A stretch of 64,000 nucleotides of DNA, taken from an uncultured Caulobacterales bacterium (GTDB lineage: Bacteria; Pseudomonadota; Alphaproteobacteria; Caulobacterales; Caulobacteraceae). The notes beneath the pieces were generated by a model. It ran no database searches and was not told where the DNA came from. It saw nothing but the letters and a program-made list of their open reading frames with translations. The translations under genes were made by a program, and so were the position numbers. Position 1 is the first letter of the stretch, and every line of letters starts with the position of its first letter. Location of the stretch: NCBI GenBank assembly GCA_903840435.1, contig CAIMFV010000052.1:1-64000 (forward strand), written 5' to 3'. Shown here piece by piece: positions 58,592-64,000 of the stretch.

Positions 58592-58867
58592 ATGCGGCTG
58601 AGCGAGATCGGGCCTGGCTTCCACGGCGCGGTGACGCGGGTTGCGGTCGACCCCTCGGTGCGTCTGGGCGGACTTTCGGCTGAAGAGCTCGAGCTGCGTC
58701 TGACGGAGATGGGATTTATCGCGGGGGCTCGCGTGGAATTCCTGCACCAAGGCCTTTTCGGCGCCGACCCTTTTGCCGTCAAGCTAGATGCCATGCGGAT
58801 TGCGCTCCGGCGGCGCGAGGCGGTGGGCGTTTTTGTGCGCGCCGCTGATCGAGGGCCGCAAGCGTGA
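58592..58867 (+). CDS. feoA: FeoA-domain protein of ferrous iron uptake
   Basis: About 91 residues from ATG 58592 (MRLSEIGPGF); in-frame starts up to 58526 exist. SH3-like FeoA fold: LRLTEMGFIAGARVEFLHQG and GADPFAVKLDAMRIALRRRE. FeoA supports FeoB function at the inner membrane. It overlaps feoB by 4 bp. Confidence 0.9.
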   Translation: MRLSEIGPGFHGAVTRVAVDPSVRLGGLSAEELELRLTEMGFIAGARVEFLHQGLFGADPFAVKLDAMRIALRRREAVGVFVRAADRGPQA

Positions 58868-60762
58868 CCGGAGCTTCAGCGCTTGCCGCCAACCCATTGG
58901 AGACGCCCCTCACCATTGGTTTGGTCGGCAATCCAAATTGCGGCAAGACGGCGCTGTTCAACGCCTTGACAGGCTTGCGCCAAAAGGTGGCCAATTATGC
59001 GGGCGTGACGGTTGAGCGCAAGGAGGGCCTGTTGGTCTCGCCGAGCGGCGCGAAGGTGACGGTCATCGACCTACCGGGCACCTATTCCTTGCGAGCCCGC
59101 AGTCCCGATGAAGCCGTGACCCGCGATGTGGTCTTAGGGCGTCGGGCAGGAGAGGCGGCGCCAGATATCTTGGTCTGTGTTGGTGACGCGACCAATTTGC
59201 GATTGACCCTGCGGCTGGTGCTGGAACTGAAGAGCGTCGGGCGGCCTCTAATCTTGGCGCTGAACATGGCCGATATTGCTGAGCGCCAGGGTCTTCGTAT
59301 CGATGTGGAGACGCTGTCCCAGGACCTTGGCGTGCCGATTATTTCGACCGTCGCCACCCGAAAGCGCGGGATCGATCAACTGGCGCTCGCCTGTGAAGCC
59401 TTGGGTGCCCAGATCAGCGCGCGACCTGCGTCCGACACATGGCGGCAGCCTAGCCTTTTAGATGTTAAGAGCCTGCAAGCCCGCGCCGACCAAATCCTGA
59501 AGCGGACAGTCTCCTCCGCCACCCGACCCGACATCTTCACCGACCGGTTGGACAAGGTCCTGCTGCATCCGGTGTTTGGCGTGGTTTTCCTGCTCGGCCT
59601 TCTCTTTGTCATGTTTCAAGCCGTGTTCACCTGGGCACAGCCGCTGATGGAAGGCATTACGGGCGGCTTTTCCGCCCTTGGCGATCTGGTGGCTCACATC
59701 CTGCCGTCTGGACTTCTGCAGAGCTTGATCGTTGATGGCGTGATTGCCGGCGTTGGCAGCGTCGTCGCCTTTGTGCCGCAAATCTCCATCCTGTTCTGCT
59801 TCATCATTTTGCTGGAAGACACAGGTTACATGGCCCGCGCGGCGTTTTTGATGGATCGCTTGATGGGCGCGGCGGGCTTGCACGGCCGGGCCTTTATCCC
59901 GCTGTTGTCGAGCTTTGCCTGCGCTGTGCCCGGCATCATGGGCGCGCGGGTTATTGACCATAAGCGAGACCGGTTCACCACCATTCTAATTGCGCCTTTG
60001 ATGACCTGTTCAGCGCGCATCCCGGTCTATACCCTCATTATCGCCGCCTTCGTACCGCACCGAAAAGTCTTTGGTCTGTTGGACCTCCAGGGCTTGGTGC
60101 TGTTTGGCCTTTATGCGGCAGGCATTCTTGGCGCGCTCGCAGTGGCGGCCCTTATTCGCGGCGTCTTCTGGCGCGGCGCCAGTGAGCCTTTCGTCATGGA
60201 ATTGCCAGCCTATAAGCGCCCCGAGCTGAAGGTGGTCTTGTTCAATGTGGCGCAAAAGGCCGGGATGTTTTTGCATCGGGCCGGAACGACCATTCTGGCC
60301 ATGATGATTTTGATTTGGTTCCTGTCGCGTTTTCCTGAGGCCCCATTGGGCGCAACCCATCCGGCCATCACCTATAGTTTCGCGGGTCAGATCGGCCGTG
60401 TTTTGGTCCATGGGCTTGGCCCGATTGGATTTAACTGGGAAATGGCGGTGGCCCTGGTGCCGGGGCTCGCGGCACGCGAAGTGGCGGTTGGGGCGCTCGC
60501 AACGGTCTATGCTATAGAGGGCGGTGAGGGCGCACGCCACATGCTCGGCGGCGTGCTTGCGCACCAGTGGAGCCTTGCTCAGGCTTTAGCCTTTTTGGCC
60601 TGGTACGTTTTCGCCCCCCAGTGCGCGGCAACCCTTGGCGCCATCCGCCGGGAGACCGGCTCGTGGATTTGGCCTGTGGTGACCTTTGCCTATATGGTCA
60701 GCCTCGCTTGGCTTTTGGCCTATGTCGTGTTTCACGCCGCCGTGGCCTTAGGCTGGGGCTAG
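58864..60762 (+). CDS. feoB: Ferrous iron transporter FeoB
   Basis: 632 residues. The N-terminal G domain has G1 GNPNCGKT (22-29), G3 DLPGTYSLR and G4 NMAD. The C-terminal membrane part has the family Gate motifs (SILFCFIILLEDTGYMARAA, SSFACAVPGIMGARVI, PLMTCSARIPVYTLII). It has the compact length common in alphaproteobacteria and no FeoC. Fe2+ uptake, probably favoured at low oxygen. It lies between the oxidoreductase block and phage packaging genes. Confidence 0.96.
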   Translation: MTGASALAANPLETPLTIGLVGNPNCGKTALFNALTGLRQKVANYAGVTVERKEGLLVSPSGAKVTVIDLPGTYSLRARSPDEAVTRDVVLGRRAGEAAPDILVCVGDATNLRLTLRLVLELKSVGRPLILALNMADIAERQGLRIDVETLSQDLGVPIISTVATRKRGIDQLALACEALGAQISARPASDTWRQPSLLDVKSLQARADQILKRTVSSATRPDIFTDRLDKVLLHPVFGVVFLLGLLFVMFQAVFTWAQPLMEGITGGFSALGDLVAHILPSGLLQSLIVDGVIAGVGSVVAFVPQISILFCFIILLEDTGYMARAAFLMDRLMGAAGLHGRAFIPLLSSFACAVPGIMGARVIDHKRDRFTTILIAPLMTCSARIPVYTLIIAAFVPHRKVFGLLDLQGLVLFGLYAAGILGALAVAALIRGVFWRGASEPFVMELPAYKRPELKVVLFNVAQKAGMFLHRAGTTILAMMILIWFLSRFPEAPLGATHPAITYSFAGQIGRVLVHGLGPIGFNWEMAVALVPGLAAREVAVGALATVYAIEGGEGARHMLGGVLAHQWSLAQALAFLAWYVFAPQCAATLGAIRRETGSWIWPVVTFAYMVSLAWLLAYVVFHAAVALGWG

Positions 60763-60910
60763 ACGACAAAATACGACTTATTCCCAAGGATGTGAAAATA
60801 GCCGTTGACGCCCCCCTGCGTCGCGAGAGATGTCATTTATCACAGGCTGCGGAATTTGGGTTTGAGACCGCTTCACCCGGGTCGCCGCCCCTTCCTTCCT
60901 GGATATTTCG

Positions 60911-61360
60911 ATGGACACGACATCGCCCAAGGCGAGCCGTTCGGCGCGTCGGCCGACCCGCTATTCCAAGATCTTGGGCACGCGAATTTGCCAAAGACTA
61001 GCGAGCGGTCAGACCCTCAGTCAGATTTGTGAAGACCCAAAAATGCCCGTCTACAGCGTCTTGCGACGCTGGCAGGACCAGGAGCCCGGCTTTCTGCTGG
61101 CCACCTTGCGCGCCCGGCAAAGCGGCAATGAGGTCTTAGCGGAGGAATGTTTACGGATCGCCGACGATCCCCTCTTGGCGGCCTCTGAGAAGCGAGTGCG
61201 CATCGACACGCGCATGAAACTAATTGGCAAGTGGACGGCTGCCGTGGCGCAGCATGATGCGGCGGATCTGGTTGAGACGCATGAGGATGAAGGCGGTTTG
61301 CCGGGGCTGGATACAGCCGAATTTGAAGCGCGGGCGCGGCGCTTAGCTGCGGAGATCTGA
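60911..61360 (+). CDS. Phage terminase small subunit
   Basis: 149 residues. A basic N-terminus precedes a helix-turn-helix segment (GQTLSQICEDPKMPVYSVLR) typical of small terminases that recognise the packaging site, then RVRIDTRMKLIGKWTAAVAQ. The end overlaps the large-subunit start by 1 bp, and the stop-start coupling supports the assignment. Confidence 0.82.
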   Translation: MDTTSPKASRSARRPTRYSKILGTRICQRLASGQTLSQICEDPKMPVYSVLRRWQDQEPGFLLATLRARQSGNEVLAEECLRIADDPLLAASEKRVRIDTRMKLIGKWTAAVAQHDAADLVETHEDEGGLPGLDTAEFEARARRLAAEI

Positions 61361-62751
61361 TGGACGCCAAGGATTTGAAAGTCGCGCAGGTCATGGCGCG
61401 ATGCGACTTTTACTTCTTCGCCCGATTCATGTTCAAGCAAAGGACGGGCGCCAAATGGACGCGGGCACCCCATCACGGCCTGATCTGCACCGCGCTTGGT
61501 GATGTCTTTTCCGGCCGTAGTCGTCGGCTGATCATTACCATTCCACCCCGATACTCGAAAACCGAACTGGCGGTGGTTTCGTGGATTGCCTGGTGTTTGG
61601 GTCGCACGCCCGATGCGGAATTCATCCATGCAGCCTATGCAGCAAGCCTTGCCACCACCAATAGCGCCAGTGTGCTTGGTCTCTTGAGCCATGAAGCCTA
61701 TCACGGCGTCTTTCCGGAAACTCGGCTGGAAGGCGCCGCCAAGGGCCATTGGCGGACCTCTAAGGGCGGGGTCATGTATGCGGTCGGCGCGGGCGGCGCA
61801 CTGACCGGGTTTGGAGCAGGCAAGGCGCGGCAGGGTTTTGGCGGGGCAATTGTCATTGATGATCCGCACAAGGCAGAGGAAGCGAGGTCTGAAACCACAA
61901 GGCGGGCGGTGATCGACTGGTACCAACACACCTTGCAAAGTCGCGCCAATAGCCGACACACGCCGATCATCGTCATTATGCAGAGGCTGCACCAAGATGA
62001 TCTCGCCGGGTGGCTGTTGGGCGGCGGGTCCGGGGAGACCTGGGACCTGCTGTCCCTTCCGGCGATTCAACCCGACGGCACCGCCCTTTGGCCCGAAAAG
62101 CACGGGATCGACGACCTAAGGCGGATGGAGGCGGCCAGCCCTTATGTGTTCGCGAGTCAATATATGCAGGACCCGGCACCTGCGGAAGGCGGCCTCTTTA
62201 AGCCAGAGCGGCTCGTGATCTTGGAAGCCTTGCCCAAGGCGGGGCGGTGGGTGAGGGGATGGGATCTGGCCGCGTCTGTTGACGGAGATCATACGGCCGG
62301 CGCCAAACTCGGCCAAACCGAAGATGGCCGGTGGGTGATTGCGGATCTGGTCCGCTTTCGAAAATCTGCCGACCAGCGCGACGCGGCGCTGAAGCAAACC
62401 GCTGAGCTCGACGGGCGGTCTGTACGCATTAGTCTGCCGCAAGATCCGGGTCAGGCGGGGAAGAGCTTGGCCTTGCATTTTGCGCGGTTGCTGGCGGGTT
62501 ACGCTGTCAGCATGACGCCCGAGACCGGATCGAAGATTTTGCGCGCCGAGCCTTTTGCGGCTCAGGTCAATGTTGGCAATGTCGCCATGGTGCGCGCGCC
62601 TTGGAATAGCGCCCTGGTGGAGGAGATGCGCCTGTTTCCGAACGGCGCGCATGATGATCAAATCGACGCCCTTTCCAGGGCCTATAGCCATTTGCTGGGC
62701 GGGGTTACCCGCCGCGCGCGCACAGTCGGCGCGACGCACATGGGCCGCTGA
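61360..62751 (+). CDS. Phage terminase large subunit
   Basis: 463 residues. ATPase: Walker A-like PPRYSKTE at 62-69 and Walker B GAIVIDDPHK at 162-171, the pattern of the Terminase_6/Terminase_GpA-like large subunits. A C-terminal RNase H-like nuclease domain has RGWDLAAS (D302) and the final FPNGAHDDQIDALS acidic motif. It powers DNA packaging into the procapsid. All key acidic residues appear present, so it may be functional. Confidence 0.93.
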   Translation: MDAKDLKVAQVMARCDFYFFARFMFKQRTGAKWTRAPHHGLICTALGDVFSGRSRRLIITIPPRYSKTELAVVSWIAWCLGRTPDAEFIHAAYAASLATTNSASVLGLLSHEAYHGVFPETRLEGAAKGHWRTSKGGVMYAVGAGGALTGFGAGKARQGFGGAIVIDDPHKAEEARSETTRRAVIDWYQHTLQSRANSRHTPIIVIMQRLHQDDLAGWLLGGGSGETWDLLSLPAIQPDGTALWPEKHGIDDLRRMEAASPYVFASQYMQDPAPAEGGLFKPERLVILEALPKAGRWVRGWDLAASVDGDHTAGAKLGQTEDGRWVIADLVRFRKSADQRDAALKQTAELDGRSVRISLPQDPGQAGKSLALHFARLLAGYAVSMTPETGSKILRAEPFAAQVNVGNVAMVRAPWNSALVEEMRLFPNGAHDDQIDALSRAYSHLLGGVTRRARTVGATHMGR

Positions 62752-62780
62752 CGCGCCGCGACGCAATCTAGGAATTTCAA

Positions 62781-64000
62781 ATGTTGAAGACCATTGCGGA
62801 CGCGCTGGGGCGTGATCCGGACTATTCTGCACGCCAGCATCGGCTGTCCTTGCTGCTCAAGGTGCTCGACGGCAGTCTTTATGACCACCTCCTCTATCCC
62901 TTTGCCCAGGAGCGCATGGAGGGGAGCGGGGAATATATTCCGATCCTGAAACGACGGCCTTCGGTCCGCTATCGACTTGCAGCGACCGTGGTCGAGGACA
63001 GTGTCTCACTTCTTTTTGGCGACGGACGCTTTCCAGCCTTTGACTGCGCGGACCCACAAACACGGCGCGGATTGGAGCGGCTGGCCAAGGCGCTGAAGCT
63101 CAACCAAGTGATGCTGGAAGCCGCAACCCTTGGCTCGATTGGCTCGGTCGCCATTCTGGTGCGGGTCTTGAACAATCGCCTGTTTGCCGAGGTCAAGGCG
63201 ACGCCCTACCTCACTCCGGTTTGGAAGCGTGACGCCCCCGACGTCCTGGAAAAGGTGACCGAGCGTTTCAAGGTCAAGGGCGAGGCGCTGGGGTCGCTTG
63301 GTTATGATATTGCGCCCGAGGCGGCGGCGGTCGATTTCTGGTTTCAGCGGGAATGGGACTCGGACGCGGAAACCTGGCACCTACCCGTGCGCTGGGATGA
63401 TCCGAGGGCTGCCAATCCTCCGGTGGATGAGAGCCGCACAGTCCGCCATGGGCTGGGGTTCTTGCCGCTCATTTGGATCAAAAACCTGCCGGGCGGCGAC
63501 GCGATTGACGGTGCGGCGACCCTGCCGCGCGAAGCCATCGAGACCGGCATCGAGATTGACTATCAGCTGAGTCAGGCGGGCAGGGGCTTGCGTTACGCAT
63601 CCGACCCGACCCTGTTGATCAAAGAACCCGCGGGCGCCGACGACGCCAATCTAATCCGCTCGGCGAGCCAGGCCCTGATCGTTTCGGCCGAGGGCGACGC
63701 GAAACTGTTGGAGATTTCGGGCAGTGCGTCCCAGGCGGTGGTCGACTATTGCCGCACCCTGCGAGATTTGGCCCTCGAAGGAGCCCATGGCTCGCGGGTC
63801 AACCCAGATAAGCTGGCCGCCGCCCAGTCCGGACGGGCGATGGAACTCTTGAACCAGCCTTTGATTTGGTTGGCTGATCGCCTGCGCGCCGCCTATGGCG
63901 AGGGCGGCCTCTTGCCCCTGACAAGGCTGCTGATTGCCTTGTCCACCACGCAAGCCCTTGTGCTCGATGACGGACCGCTTCCGCCGCTTGATCCAAATGC
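62781..64000 (+). CDS. Phage portal-like protein (partial at right edge)
   Basis: Open frame from ATG 62781 to the window end, at least 406 codons without a stop. It starts 29 bp after the large terminase gene. The sequence (MLKTIADALGRDPDYSARQH; then RPSVRYRLAATVVEDSVSLL with FGDGR; later GIEIDYQLSQAGRGLRYASD and SGRAMELLNQPLIWLADRLR) fits the layout of SPP1/Gp6-like portal proteins, and the position after the terminase supports it. The C-terminus is not in the window. Confidence 0.75.
   Translation, partial: MLKTIADALGRDPDYSARQHRLSLLLKVLDGSLYDHLLYPFAQERMEGSGEYIPILKRRPSVRYRLAATVVEDSVSLLFGDGRFPAFDCADPQTRRGLERLAKALKLNQVMLEAATLGSIGSVAILVRVLNNRLFAEVKATPYLTPVWKRDAPDVLEKVTERFKVKGEALGSLGYDIAPEAAAVDFWFQREWDSDAETWHLPVRWDDPRAANPPVDESRTVRHGLGFLPLIWIKNLPGGDAIDGAATLPREAIETGIEIDYQLSQAGRGLRYASDPTLLIKEPAGADDANLIRSASQALIVSAEGDAKLLEISGSASQAVVDYCRTLRDLALEGAHGSRVNPDKLAAAQSGRAMELLNQPLIWLADRLRAAYGEGGLLPLTRLLIALSTTQALVLDDGPLPPLDPN

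Larger units (their letters stand above)
60911..64000 (+). mobile_element. Phage packaging module (prophage, remnant or gene-transfer agent), open at right edge
   Basis: Small terminase, large terminase and portal-like genes follow one another on the plus strand with tight spacing, the normal head-module order. The module runs past the window. Without capsid, tail, lysis or integrase genes in view, prophage, remnant and gene-transfer agent cannot be distinguished. Confidence 0.75.

Overview
The window looks like an alphaproteobacterial chromosome, most likely from the Caulobacterales or a related stalked or prosthecate lineage. Reasons: the order hdaA–ppk–ppx; the cluster NDUFA12–MCE (MlaD-like)–DUF2155 facing aroQ–accB–accC–aat; a DUF1134/EipA protein; GcrA-type regulator sequence; and high G+C with short operons packed on both strands. 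Assignments were made by reading protein sequences and motifs, without database searches.

Layout. 1–623: 3' end of a 23S rRNA gene and a 5S gene. 0.8–5.3 kb: polyphosphate genes ppx and ppk behind the replication-control gene hdaA (all minus), then aspS (plus). 7.3–11.6 kb (minus): a secreted unknown, a pentapeptide-repeat protein and a 934-residue protein that reads as a B12-dependent ribonucleotide reductase stripped of its catalytic parts. 11.8–19.3 kb: NDUFA12, MCE and DUF2155 genes facing aroQ-accB-accC-aat, then thiS and thiG tail to tail, and lepA. 19.4–29.5 kb: EipA, a glycosyltransferase, infC (ATT start), two minus-strand genes, rpmI-rplT, pheST and a hydrolase. 29.5–39.0 kb: a HigBA-type toxin–antitoxin pair, a MerR/TipAS regulator, three 120-bp tandem repeats, galU, glmS, a TraB/GumN protein, a KpsF-type isomerase, gpmA, and an hsp20 gene with a probable RNA thermometer. 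39.2–53.9 kb: ordinary metabolic and regulatory genes (exported methyltransferase fold, SCP2 protein, hydrolase, MarR regulator and aminotransferase, inositol-phosphatase family enzyme, XRE regulator, typA, YedK, RhtA-like exporter, TetR regulator, PLP decarboxylase, M61 peptidase).

The accessory part is 53.9–64.0 kb. After a gene-free stretch with two strong hairpins comes a tightly coupled trio: a GcrA-like regulator, a protein built around a DnaA domain IV, and an unknown protein. A block with an FAD oxidoreductase, a membrane protein and feoAB follows. Then phage packaging genes begin (small terminase, large terminase, a portal-like gene cut by the window edge). No integrase, lysis, capsid or tail gene is inside the window, so prophage, gene-transfer agent and phage remnant cannot be told apart here.

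Best candidates for something new: (1) the gutted ribonucleotide reductase, kept as a full-length open frame, which looks like a pseudoenzyme; (2) the GcrA/DnaA-IV/unknown trio, a possible phage-borne copy of the host's cell-cycle replication controls, with structured sequence upstream and iron-uptake genes between it and the packaging genes. Smaller points are the ROSE-like hsp20 leader, the convergent thiS/thiG pair, the 120-bp repeats and several palindromic operators.
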